Shown: positions 10,204 to 21,300 of the stretch, in pieces
Layout of the letters: each line of letters opens with the position of its first letter
How positions within the stretch are numbered: position 1 is the first letter of the stretch
Assembly (NCBI GenBank): GCA_014155875.1
Contig: JACEFZ010024509.1
Location: forward strand, 470,001-534,000
Reading direction: 5' to 3'
DNA from: Cepaea nemoralis
Taxonomy: Eukaryota; Mollusca; Gastropoda; Stylommatophora; Helicidae
Length of the DNA stretch: 64,000 nt
Notes under the pieces: generated by a model
Databases searched by the model: none
What the model was told of the DNA's origin: nothing
What the model saw: only the letters and a program-made list of their open reading frames with translations
Made by a program: the position numbers and the translations under genes

Positions 10204-13200
10204 TGTGACGAGTTCACCTTGGGTAGCGAGAGTGAACCACACCCTAGGTGTCTCTGGCACTCCCGTGTATTCTAGCCCCAGGGGTTGGATGAGCAGATAC
10301 ACCTTTTTCCTCTGTGGTTGATCTCATATTAGTTAATTACGTCTACAAGCCCCTCCAGATTCTAGACCCCCACTAACTACCTACACCTGTGGAACAATGA
10401 ACACTGAGGCATCGTCCGAGACCACACTCAATCATTATACAAAGAGCAAGTCAACTTACATAAAGTTTATTCTACCCTTGAGAATATAGAACTGAAATGA
10501 ACATCCTGATAGAAGAATCTATTTACACAAATAGAAGATAGAGTAGAGATAGACTCAGAGATGTAGGTATCTTCATCGAGTTGAGAAGTAGATTGGATGC
10601 AGATGTCCCGTCCAGTCGGTCCGCCACTCACCCGGCTTCCTTCCAGTGAGATGACTAGAACCTTGGAGACCACTCTGTCTCCCGAGCGTGGATCCACCAA
10701 CACTAGAGTCACTGCTGAACCACACTTCACTGGACCAACTGCATCTCTATCACTCCCACGGAGTCACTGTTAATACACTTCTCGAACAATACCAGTTGGG
10801 AGACAATCCGCCTGGAATTGCTCCAAGTATTAGTCCCTTCGATGAACTTAAACACTGACCAAGCTAATGGTCTATCAATCAGAACACAGTCTTACTGCAG
10901 AACCGCTATGATATTGACCAATTTAATGGTCCCTTTTTCACAGCACCGGAACATGAATGGAAAAGTGGCACGGACCAATTCAATGGTCTTCTACAGTCAC
11001 ACTGCTTGTAGAATCAGATATGGCTACAGAATTGTCACTGAGTCCTTCTAGAACACAGTTGATAATCTTGATACTGCAACAGTACATTAATAGAATCAGA
11101 CATCTATTTCACAGCAACAATTCAGGTTGGACTATAATCCCATAGTCCCTTCCACCGGATTATCTGGACACAAGTCACTAACTGGTGAAGTTCTTCTCAA
11201 GACCTGCCACTATAGCTGTCCAAAGAACCATTCAAGTGTCTGAAGATCAGTTACTTCTGCGTTTAGGCAGAACCCCCGTCACTAGACGGACCGGCGTTCC
11301 CTGTCATTGAGCATGATTACTCAACATGCTGAACTGTTCATGGAAAAACAGAGTGTCGTCTATTTGTCAGAATAATCACAAACCAACACTTCTCACACGG
11401 GCACCTTCAGGGTGGTTGTATGTCTTGAGGCAACCTTCACTCATGGTGAATCAACATTGGGTACCTGATGTGGTTGAGTCTGGCGTGATAAGTAAAGAAC
11501 TGAACCCTTCGCTCTGTCACACGAAGTGGTTTCCTGCCAACAACATTATAGTTGACTGGTTCCTCAACAGGCAAACTCCTGAAAAGGAAGAGCGACCGGT
11601 GAGAGTATACTGGCCCAAACATAAGTCCACATGCATCCTACCAATAACTACTCAACTCTCAGTCATGCTACTTAGTTATGCATATAACTAAAGCATTATC
11701 TCTATCTGGAGAGTAGTACAGCATGGGTTTGCAAATGTCAGCTGGCCTCACAGAACAGCCCGTCAAACAGAGCAAGAAATCAGAATGACGAGTCTGATCT
11801 TTGGTCTCACCTCTCCCTAATCATCTACCAGTCGTCGCTAACGTCAGTAGTGATACAAGGCTGTTATTATAGTTCTAAGTTAATCGAACTAAACATAGGT
11901 AAAGAGTCCCTAGACTCGGTCCTAACATCATCAATGTACATTAAGAAACCATAAGCTGGATCAATATCCCATCCCTCGGGATATAGGAATAGGACATGAT
12001 CACATCCACTATGTACACAAGCCTGTTTGCTGGTGGGACCACCTGCCCCTGCCCTAGCAAACTCTTCTTATCAGACTCTGCCTTAGAGTCAAGAAGCCTT
12101 CTTGAGAATACATGTTCCCCACATGTTCCAAGGGAAATCTTCCAGTTCTGTCCTCCCCAAGTGGGTTAGCCTTGGCATGGATGGAACTTCATCGTTGGCT
12201 TGGCCTACCAACACATACTTTCATAACTTGCTTTTACCTCCCCCATACTCTATATTTCCCCAGTCTCATGCAGCCTCCTTGCATCCTTCCATACTTCCAG
12301 CACCTGAGCATTCACACGCACTAGCGCCAGTACGAAAGAAACAGGATAGCTCAAACAAGATTTCAGAACGCACATTTATATCGCGACGGCACGCAGTGTT
12401 ATCTCACGACGACCTATTCGGCGTTCGGACTTACTCCAGGAAGTATCACATGCCATGATCTAATATATATATGCACACCATGTCCCATCATATATATATA
12501 TATATAGCATCAAAGCAACTTACCTTGACACAGAAATCCGCTGTTCCACACAATGAATTCACTATTAAGTTATTACACCATAGTTACATCATTCTTGGTG
12601 GCACAGAACTAAGTTCTTCCTTTACTTAGTAACTAAGCACAATTTCGTCTGAAACTCCACTTACCACTTACCTGGTTTTCTAACCGTTCTTCTGGCTTCA
12701 GCAACTGATTGAACTAATCTAGGTTTCCATCCGGCACAAGTAACTAGGCTTTATTCTAACACAACAACCTAATAGATGTAACGATTGTCAAAATATGGTA
12801 CACATATTTAGAACCCAAATCGCCTACACCCCAATACGGCGTTTCTATCAGCTGTTTCGCGAGCACACGGTAAACAAACCCCCGATTCGCCATCAACTGC
12901 GTTATCGATCGGTTTGCTAATTAGTATGCAAGGACATCCGCATAGGTAATGAGGTTAGAACAATGGCGTGTGGAACACACGTACAAAGTTAAATGATTTA
13001 AACAATTATCTACCTGTATGGAAAACCAGACCTCCAGACAGCTCCGAACTGTTTCAAGGGCTTCTCAGCTTCCTTATAATGACAGTCAGCCGAATCATGG
13101 TTGAGGAGAGACGCACCACAAAATTGGCTCAAATCAGGCCGGCGTCTGTTCGGTTTCAACGACAGTAAGTGAATGACTGCTTTAGCCACATTCCCGCTTC

Positions 13201-13483
13201 GTGCCAACTCAATGCGCACGAGAAGCGAGTGCTTCTAGAGAAAAGATACTTTCTCGGGAAAACCGTCATTCCCCGCCTAGAGTTTCTAGATCTCTCTGCA
13301 CGAGAATTTAGAGCGATACCCAGCATCACGGGTTACTCGAATTTCGGTGTTTCGAGAATATTCTAGATCGTAAGTCTTTCATCGGCTTCCCTCAGTCTAT
13401 TCTTAGCTGGGAAAGTCCCCGATGACGCGCCAAAATAGTGCGGAATCCTGACGACTCAAGACAGATAATCGCGTTTTGTCACA
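10204..13483 (-). repeat. Gypsy-1 LTR, right copy (5' LTR in element orientation)
   Basis: This is a 3280-bp copy of the LTR at 1696-4974, starting TGTGACGAG and ending TTTTGTCACA. It is one base longer because of an extra A near 12340. It would carry the active promoter for minus-strand transcription. Confidence 0.95.
13351..13368 (-). promoter_or_regulatory. Heat-shock-element-like motif, 5' LTR copy
   Basis: Same motif as at 4842-4859: alternating TTC and GAA triplets with two-base spacers. In this LTR it lies upstream of the element's own transcribed region, so it is the copy that could drive transcription. Confidence 0.45.
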
Positions 13484-13530
13484 CGCGTTTTGGCACGGCA
13501 CTTGATGATGATGATTGCCGTGTGACGATT
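13484..13530 (+). mobile_element. LINE family E 3' tail, right half
   Basis: Immediately after the LTR comes TTGGCACGGCACTTGATGATGATG, matching TGGCAAGGCACTTGATGATG at about 47068-47090. This completes the LINE tail that Gypsy-1 interrupts. A short GGA-rich tract follows at 13622-13660. From 13661 to about 14170 I see nothing recognisable apart from an ACATAT-type simple repeat at 13750-13790. Confidence 0.65.
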
Positions 13531-14170
13531 CTGTGTAGTCACGTCATTTTCTTCCCTTTCCCTAGCGTTTTGGTTCGGGGATTCTTTCATCATCATCATC
13601 ATATATTTACGTACGTATTTTGGGAGGGGGAGGAGGGAGGAGGAGGAAGAAGAAAAAAAAACTATGACAGTTGACAGCTCTGGAATGAAAGGAAGGCGTG
13701 TAGAAAATTTCATCTCAGTCGGATGGGCCGTTCGCGAACAAATAAAGGACATACATATATACATATATACATACATATTTACATACATACACTTTGTTTT
13801 ATAAATATAGATGTAGTCGCGAAACAGAAGTAAGCCTTAGGCGGGACAACGCATTCCCTACTGTTGTCCAACCCCGTTCATGCAGCTATGCCACATTAAA
13901 AAGCCGGGGGAGGGAAGTTCTCCGACTTAACTGAGTTAAGACCGTTTTCTAGGTTCACGAGCGGTTGTGTATCGGGGGTGTCATGAACTTCACTGGTCCC
14001 GAGAAACATAACTCAACTCTTTGAATGTGCGTACATACTTTGTGATTAAAGTCACACATTCTGATAAACCACGGGGACCGTGAGTTGCCCTCACTTCGTG
14101 GGTCAATTCTCGATGTTCGGTGGGTTCCGTGATTGTATGATTTTTCCGGACCAGATCCGAAGTGGTCATT

Positions 14171-14700
14171 CGATAGCCTGTCATTGAGACGAGAGGCTGC
14201 GTCTGCTACCAGCTGTATTATGATGCATCTTCTGGGGAGTCAGAGATAGATCTATAGCGGAGGTATAATCTGTCATTGAGTCGAGAAGCCGCTTCTTCTT
14301 CCAGCTGTATATTATGCAACTCCTGGGGAACAAGATATTGATCTTCAGCAGAGGTCTTGATGAAGCTATCTTATCAATGTCTGTTGCCGAATAGTTCCTA
14401 AGTTTAAAGGTAACACATTTATACTTGGCCTCGCTCAACTAAGTTTTGTCTTTCAGTTGTGGGTCAATTATTGACTCGGCAGGCCAGTTGTGCCGTAAGC
14501 CTGTGCTCTGACCTAGAGGTAAGCGTTGGCCCAGGGTCAGGGGACACAAGTTACGGGTCAATTATCGACCATGCAGGCTTCTTCCCATCTTTTCTATGGC
14601 GTAAACCGGGCACTTGCTCTGTGGCACAGGCCAGCCGTGTAGCAAGCCAGTGTTCTGACACCGATCTAGAATAAAGCGTGGGCTAAGGCCAGCTGACAAG
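14171..14700. repeat. Two imperfect tandem duplications
   Basis: A unit of about 90 bp starting CTGTCATTGAG at 14178 repeats at 14271 with shared CCAGCTGTAT and CCTGGGGA blocks. A second pair begins at 14459: GGGTCAATTATTGAC recurs near 14555 as GGGTCAATTATCGAC, followed in both by a GCCAG...GTGTTCTGAC segment. Tandem duplications of this kind are common in LTR U3 regions, but none is proven here. Confidence 0.6.
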
Positions 14701-15808
14701 ACGAAATTAACTTCGCTAGCCAGTTCTGTGGAGCAGTCTGGTTGAGGCGAATTACCAATACATTTGACGCCCTATCGCAATAATGGTGTGTCTTAGAGGA
14801 AAACTGTTCAGACAGAGAACTTCTTCGGGAACAGAGGTTTAATTTGATTACCCTAATGAATAGGTTTAACATTAGTACTTTTCAATCATCATCATCTGGC
14901 GGTTTGAAACAAGTACTTTTTAGTCAGTATCATGTAACGCGCGAGAACCAACGTGCTTTTCTCGTCAAGGTGAAAACCCAGATATGTGGGAGGTGATTTG
15001 TGAAGTGATTATTGACACTCTGGCCTGTGGTTACTTACCTGGGCGTGGTCAAGGGGGAACAGATATCTTCACACCTACTAGGGTTATCTAACCTTGGGCC
15101 AGTTTATTTCATCAGTGTTATATGACACCACATTTCCTTGGTAAACAAAGGAACATTTTGTCAGGCTGGTCTAATTTTCTATTGTCTCTATACTTTAATA
15201 GAAACCAGATTGTTCTGTGTGTTTGACTCTACCCAATTCCTAGGCGGACCAAAGAATTTATTGATGTGGTTATTGCCTATGCAAAAATATATTTACACAC
15301 ACACAAAAGACTATCTATGTACTCGAGGAAGAAAGGTGGAAAGTGACAAACACAAAACTCTTCTGTTGTTTGCCTGTTCTTAATTCAGTATTTCAGGGTA
15401 GGTTTACAAGTGCAGCCTGAGCATCTTGCAGCTACCTTGGGGGTGACGGAGAGTGCCTACCTGAGGTATCCTGAGTTACTTATCCCCTCTTTCTGACGAG
15501 ACAGATTGTGATTATTAAGAAAGACGAACCAAGCCATAACACTTGATGTTTCCCATAGGAGGTATGAAACTCTGCCATCTTCATGAATGGAACCTGTCAC
15601 CATATCTACTATCTATTAGGTATGAGACTTGTGGCTGAAAAAACTACTGGACGTAGGTTACGATTACTAAGAGTTGTAACCTAACCCCTCTGTGAGATAT
15701 GTCTGTGAAGTCAGACATACGATAGTGGTCTGGGCTCGAGGGATTGACCACAAAAGAGGGTGAGTTAGTGAATTAATCTTGGTGCAGTTTGTATTATTCA
15801 AAGATGTG
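14701..15808. other. Unassigned single-copy-looking sequence
   Basis: No long ORF, no recognisable transposon domain and no simple repeat beyond a short CA tract near 15297. It could be intron or LTR-internal sequence belonging with the ORF at 15809. Confidence 0.5.
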
Positions 15809-16081
15809 ATGGATTTGTACACTTGGCCTGTTCCGGCTTACAGAAACCCCTTTGATGTTTGCTGTGGACTGGTTGTCTGTTTGCTGTTGGCGAGTGCCCT
15901 TTACTGTTGGCTGTTGGGTAGCTGCTGTTTGCTGTTTAAAATACCTAAGACTAAAAGTCAGCCAAGAGACCGAGACTGGGCTATAAAACCGAAGCTCTCT
16001 GAAGACTATTCTACGATGCTACCTGAAGTGGAGGGCCTGAGTCTAGACTGTGCAGAAGGCCAAGTGGCTAGTGACTGTTGA
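15809..16081 (+). CDS. Candidate small single-pass membrane protein (90 aa)
   Basis: From the ATG at 15809 the frame encodes 90 residues: a short polar lead, a hydrophobic Cys/Leu-rich stretch of about 25 residues (about 19-44, CCGLVVCLLLASALYCWLLG), then a Lys/Arg-rich and acidic tail. That layout fits one membrane span. A possible splice acceptor, CTTGGTGCAG, lies about 20 bases upstream and an AATAAA lies 186 bases after the stop, so it could be a terminal exon. I recognise no family. It could equally be chance coding inside an LTR-like segment. Confidence 0.25.
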   Translation: MDLYTWPVPAYRNPFDVCCGLVVCLLLASALYCWLLGSCCLLFKIPKTKSQPRDRDWAIKPKLSEDYSTMLPEVEGLSLDCAEGQVASDC

Positions 16082-16266
16082 AACCTACCAGGCTCAAGTC
16101 CAGAGGCTCCAGAAGGCATCATACAGGATCAGGTGACTGTATCTTACCGCCTGTTTTTACAAACTGACACACAATACTTCATTGACAGAACTCTCGTGGG
16201 ATGATGAGACTGTCCACAGACTACTCTCACCCTACTAACTGATCTTGTCTATATGTCTGGATCTGC

Positions 16267-16272
16267 AATAAA
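16267..16272 (+). promoter_or_regulatory. Polyadenylation signal candidate
   Basis: AATAAAG follows the 90-aa ORF by about 190 bases and is followed by T/G-rich sequence. It fits a 3' end either of a gene or of an LTR R region. Confidence 0.35.
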
Positions 16273-16445
16273 GATTCTAGATACGTCTGTTATAAGATCG
16301 TTCTTTTATAGTCAGTTAGGTGTCTTTGTGTATCAAAAGTCGTCAAATGGGAAGTGTCCTTGCAATTAGAGTAAGGGTAGACAGAAGTTAATCTAGAACC
16401 CCAACTAAAAATTAGCAATAACCACCGTGATCCGGGCCGTTGTTG

Positions 16446-16448
<3 letters not shown>

Positions 16449-16505
<57 letters not shown>
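16449..16505. repeat. (TA)n microsatellite
   Basis: Pure TA dinucleotides abut the LINE fragment on its left. Confidence 0.97.
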
Positions 16506-16507
<2 letters not shown>

Positions 16508-16642
16508 ATCATGTGCCATGCCGGTAAGCGTGGGCGGTCATGTTCTGCCATCTCACTCGATCACCAGAGTCGTGGATCAGCTCAGTGTTTCTGTCTCGAC
16601 CAAGCCACGAGGCCAAGCCATCCAGGTATTTGCTTCTAGGTC

Positions 16643-16645
<3 letters not shown>
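16506..16645 (-). mobile_element. LINE family A 3' end, 140-bp fragment
   Basis: The segment matches the 3' ends at about 34008-34140 and 41600-41695 (CATGTGCCATGCCGG, GTGGATCAGCTC, GCCAAGCCATCCAGG). On the minus strand it encodes the last residues of the LINE protein, ending in a His-Gly-Thr tail. It lies between two (TA)n blocks, so only the very end was inserted. Confidence 0.85.

Positions 16646-16705
<60 letters not shown>
16646..16705. repeat. (TA)n microsatellite
   Basis: Pure TA dinucleotides on the right side of the LINE fragment. Both TA blocks yield Tyr-Ile ORFs of no meaning. Confidence 0.97.
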
Positions 16706-16707
<2 letters not shown>

Positions 16708-16830
16708 CAAAGCGTGCTTGAGTATGTTGTTTACTGCACTATCTTGTTCTTATGTTCTTTCACTATCAGTCATTCATAGAAAACATTCAATATGGCTGCT
16801 GTAACCACAATGATGGTTACCTGGTACTCC

Positions 16831-16832
<2 letters not shown>

Positions 16833-16902
<70 letters not shown>

Positions 16903-17283
16903 TATATATAGAGAGATAGATAGAGAGAGACAGAGATAGAGAGAGACAGAGATAGAGAGAGACACAGAGAGGCAGAGAAACATAGACAGAGAGAAACAGA
17001 TAGTCACAGAGAGAGCCACAGAGAAAGACAGAGATACATTGAGGCAGCGAAAGAGACCGAGAGATATATAGTCATAGAGAGTAACAGAGAGAAAGGAAGA
17101 GGCAAAGAGAAAGAGAGAGAGGGGAGAGACAGAGAGAGAGAAAGAGACTGACAGAGAGAGGCAAAGAGACAGAGATAGACAAAGAGACACAGAGATAAAA
17201 AGAAAAGAAAAGGCAGAAAGATACAGAGAGACAGACAGAGACAGGGACAGATCCAGAGTGACAGAGAGACAGGGAGATACAGG

Positions 17284-17347
<64 letters not shown>

Positions 17348-17570
17348 CAGAGAGAGAAAGAGAGAGAAATAGAGACAGAGAGTGACAGAGATACACAGAG
17401 AGAGGCAGAGTGATAGAGAGACATAGAGTGACAGAGAGACAGAGAGAGAAAGAGAGATGAGGAGAAAGACATAGAGTCCCAGAGAGAAAGACAGAGCCAA
17501 AGAGAGACAGAGAAAGACAGTGACATAGAGACAGAGAGACAGACAGAGAATGAGACAGAGAAAGACAGTT
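16833..17570. repeat. (GA)n and AGAGAC-type low-complexity block
   Basis: Two pure GA runs (about 16833-16897 and 17289-17340) are joined by degenerate AGAGACAGAGAT sequence. Long minus-strand Ser/Leu ORFs of up to 250 codons are repeat artefacts. Confidence 0.95.
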
Positions 17571-18143
17571 AGCCATCCCTGGTATCCACTAAAGATAAGG
17601 ACTGTCAACCCACCTCATTTTCCAGGGACATTCCCTCGCTTTACACACCACAGACTATCCTGGAGCAATGTATAAAATGTGGAAATTAGAAAGAAAAAAA
17701 AAGAAAAAAAAGAATTAAAACAAACATGCAAATGAATTACACTGAGAAAAATGAAAGTATTTTTTTTTGGTTCATATCATAATAAACACCTTTTATGTGG
17801 ATATTTAAAAAATAGATTTAAGACATTGAATCAATCCAAATAAGAATGGTACGAGCCATTTGTGTTAATTAAGAAATCTGTTGAATTGCATTCGTAACCT
17901 CTACGCCATGCAGTTCAACTTTAACGGCTCACTCTCGTAATTTGTTTTGCCTTTCACTGTTATATAATGAATTGAACATTGACACATATTCCCAAAATGG
18001 ATATCCGGAAATGTCTCGAGAAGTAAAGGCGATCGGCGTGTTATTGATCTCCACATCCAATGCCGATTGGTCTGTAAAACTGTGCGTCTAGAACCCATAA
18101 ACCCCTTTAAGGTGTGTATAAAGTGTTTTTTTACTGTCTGACT
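17571..18143. other. Unassigned AT-rich sequence
   Basis: Contains poly-A-rich stretches near 17693-17715 and nothing recognisable. It ends at the left LTR of element 2. Confidence 0.5.
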
Positions 18144-18366
18144 TGTATAACAGAGTCAGTCGAATGAGTTTATTACAAAGGTTGTTTATTTCTTATAGAT
18201 GACATCTGGACATGCTATGGCGTCCACTCAGTTCTTGCTCTGTATGTAAACTGAAACTTGACAACAAACTACGTCACGACTTGAGCATCTCTCTTCCCAT
18301 TCTCTCCCGATGCTCAATCGTGCCGTAGCCTTTTCCCACCTATACTAATACTCTACTTCTGTTACA
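18144..18366 (-). repeat. LTR-2 left LTR (3' LTR in element orientation)
   Basis: Starts TGTATAACAG and ends TTCTGTTACA. It differs from the other copy at only a few positions (for example TAGATG versus TATATG, CTTCCC versus CTTCTC, and CCTATA versus CCTAATA), indicating recent insertion. Confidence 0.9.
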
Positions 18367-18376
18367 CCTCCCTATG
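18367..18376 (-). other. LTR-2 polypurine tract
   Basis: The minus strand reads ATAGGGAGG directly against the LTR TG. This short purine tract supports minus orientation. Confidence 0.5.
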
Positions 18377-21300
18377 TTTATTAAAGAATTTTTCTTGTAA
18401 AGGAAAAAATCTTTACTCCTAATCCCCTTACTCTATTCCCTCTTTTTCCTTACCTCTCACAGTTCCTTGAATCTTCCCCAAACCAACTCCAACTTAAGTA
18501 AATATTCTATTCTTTAACTCTTTCCCCTGCTATATATCAACCCACTTCTTCTTCGTTTCTGGCCCTTCAAACAAACATAACATATTTACATATCCTTAAT
18601 AACATTTAAATCTCAACTTTATACAATACATCATAACACGTCTTCTTAAATACTCCTTCTTCTCTTCATAAGCAATCTGCTTAAAATTTCAAACGCTGTA
18701 CTCTTCTGATACCAACTCCCTATTGTCATCACCAACCCCACTAATTCTCCACTTTCAACTAACCTGAAATCACTTTCACACGATAGGAAGACAAAGAATC
18801 GGTGGCCACCGAAATTTAAAAGAAGCAGTAGAACTCTTTCTTACAAAAACTACACTTAGCTAAATCACACACACCTTTACCAAACCACACTCCTTTACCC
18901 CCCTATGTCATTTGAGACTTTATGTAATAAAGTCTAAAATAATTATATCTCCTACAGTACCACTCATTATGGTAAACGTTTACGCTGCTATCTACAGCAT
19001 CAAAAACATTATTCACTTCCAATTGTCTATATATTACAGACACTACTACTTTTATGTCTCTGAACCTTACTTCAACCTCTCATTGTAATGTCAACCACAA
19101 AACATATCCCGAGGACACAATTAAAAAGGTCTATTATCCCTTAAGACCTCCTCCAACATTATACACATCACCTCACATAACTAATCTTCTCCTATACCTC
19201 ACTCAGAATTCTCTCGCCGAAAATTTCAGCGACCCCTTACTGTCCATTTATTATGGGCATATCTACTAAAAGCTCCACTTATGCCGTTATCGACAGCAAC
19301 AATCTACTACCCCTAACTCCTGTCTGTGACTGCTTGCAATCAACTTTATCTCAGTCCATATATCACGGACCCTCAAAAACCCCTTGTCATTATGTCTCCA
19401 CTATATTCATTTCTTACTATTTTACTGCTATCCACAGTGTCTAATCCCTCTTCAGATTTAAACATGGATTCAATTCATGTTTTTGCTATTTGTCTGGGGT
19501 AACCCGTTACCCACTTCTTCTTCTATAACCCCGCAATCCTGTGTACATCATGGCTCTTCTGACCCCATGGAAACTTTCTCCTCATTTACCCCACTGCTAT
19601 ATTAATCTTTTCTTCCCCCATATGGCTTCCAATCTATATATTTCCAATCAATGCTGACTTTAGTGTAACTCTAAACTTTCCCATAACCATCCCCGGTATA
19701 TGTTTCCACTAGTTCATAACCATATCAACCTCATTATGCTGATTATCACAGCCATATAATATACACATTATTCACAAAGATGATGTGTCTCTCTACTAGT
19801 CCACAGTAGTTTATTACTATTTTCTGAACGAAGGGTACTAATTAAAGCCCCATGTATTGTCTTTATTCTAGACAAAACCCTGTAAATTAAACATAACTTA
19901 ATTAACTACTATTTAATATACAAAACAGCAAAATAAAATCACAACAGGATATCGTACCCCCCCCCCCCCCCAAATTTTTATAACATCATTTATGTTTCCC
20001 CTCATATGAACTCATTCAAAGAAAATCACATTTTAAAATGATATAACATGCATTTTATCAAATCAGAAGAAATATTCTATTACTACCTATCACTATTGGT
20101 CTCTTTTACGGACCAATAGTTTGTACTCAAAATACTAGGAACACAATAATCCTATTCTAAATCAATTAATCAAATATCAACAATCATTTTACAAGACCAA
20201 ATCAAGCAAAAAAAAAAACATATTATATATGAGGTATTAAAACTCAGACCCAATAAAACAATTGTCTTCTCGCTAAAGAGAGGTTTTCAAAAAAATAATT
20301 CACATAGAATTACTTAAAGTGACCAAGCAACATTGTCCTCCTATACGAACCAACGTAACACATACCTCTTCACACAAGTCATACCTATTTTGTTATAAAA
20401 CAAAACAACTCAATGCCAAGCATTAATGCCAAAATACGTATATACATATACATATATATATATCTGTTATCTACAGATCATCATAACGCGGAACAATACT
20501 TGTTCCCCTCAACCAAAATCACTACTCAACAACTGACCGTTCCTTTTTCTGGAAGTCAAACATTGATTATCTCCCCTCACAACATTTTACAAAACTAACT
20601 CTTAACACATCACCATATCTAGAATATCATCTTAAGCATACACTGTAACTACAGGTCAACTCATTTTATCTATTACTAATGTGGCGATTATTCCAATGTC
20701 ATCTCAATGTACCAGCCGTCATCTATCTACTCACTAACCTGTGGCTCGGCACACCAATTGTTTCCCTTGGATTTATACCAAACATCACTACCACTTCCTA
20801 ACCATTACCGTTAGCTACGGTATCTCCACCCTACTACGAACCAAAATATTTTTTGTCTATTTACTATAGACCTCTCACCAACACATCTACTTACTGTACC
20901 AATAACTAATTCTACTTTTAAGTTTCTCGTCTATCCGACGCAATTACTTAACGTATCATTACTTTCTAACATCTCACCACGACTACTCTAAGCTATCCTC
21001 AAGTCTTTCCTAGCACTCTTGCATCGTGACGATAATCAAACCGGTCACCCTCCTCGGAACACGTTCTCCAACATTCATTTAACTAACCTTGTTTACCTCC
21101 GTATCTTTCACTCTTCTTCTTATTTATCGGGATTCTTTCAGAACTGCAACCCACGCCACTTATAACTGACAGCAGACCTCACTTTTCTCGTTTCTCAGTA
21201 TTAGGCATTCCTGCTTCGACATGTCCCTGTCAAGAATACTAAACATGTTTTATGAAACGTCATTCAGAATGTTAACTCTCTTTCCGTCAACCTGTCATAC

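Larger units (their letters stand above)
1696..13483 (-). mobile_element. Gypsy-1: non-autonomous Ty3/Gypsy LTR retrotransposon
   Basis: Two long direct repeats (1696-4974 and 10204-13483) bracket 5.2 kb. Both start TGTG and end CACA. On the minus strand the order is LTR, a proline-tRNA-like primer site, a gag start with coiled-coil character, a gag zinc knuckle, protease, integrase zinc finger, a GPY/F-like end, a purine tract and the second LTR. Reverse transcriptase, RNase H and the integrase core are absent. I noticed only six substitutions and one single-base indel between the LTRs, which implies very recent insertion. I could not find a clean target duplication: the flanks CGCC/CGCG agree at 3 of 4 bases at best. 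Mobility would have to be supplied in trans by an autonomous relative. Confidence 0.93.

Noticed and set aside
16774..17608. Three overlapping minus-strand ORFs of 178-250 codons rich in Ser and Leu
   Set aside because: They are translations of the (GA)n and AGAGAC repeat in all frames; no domain and no unique sequence.
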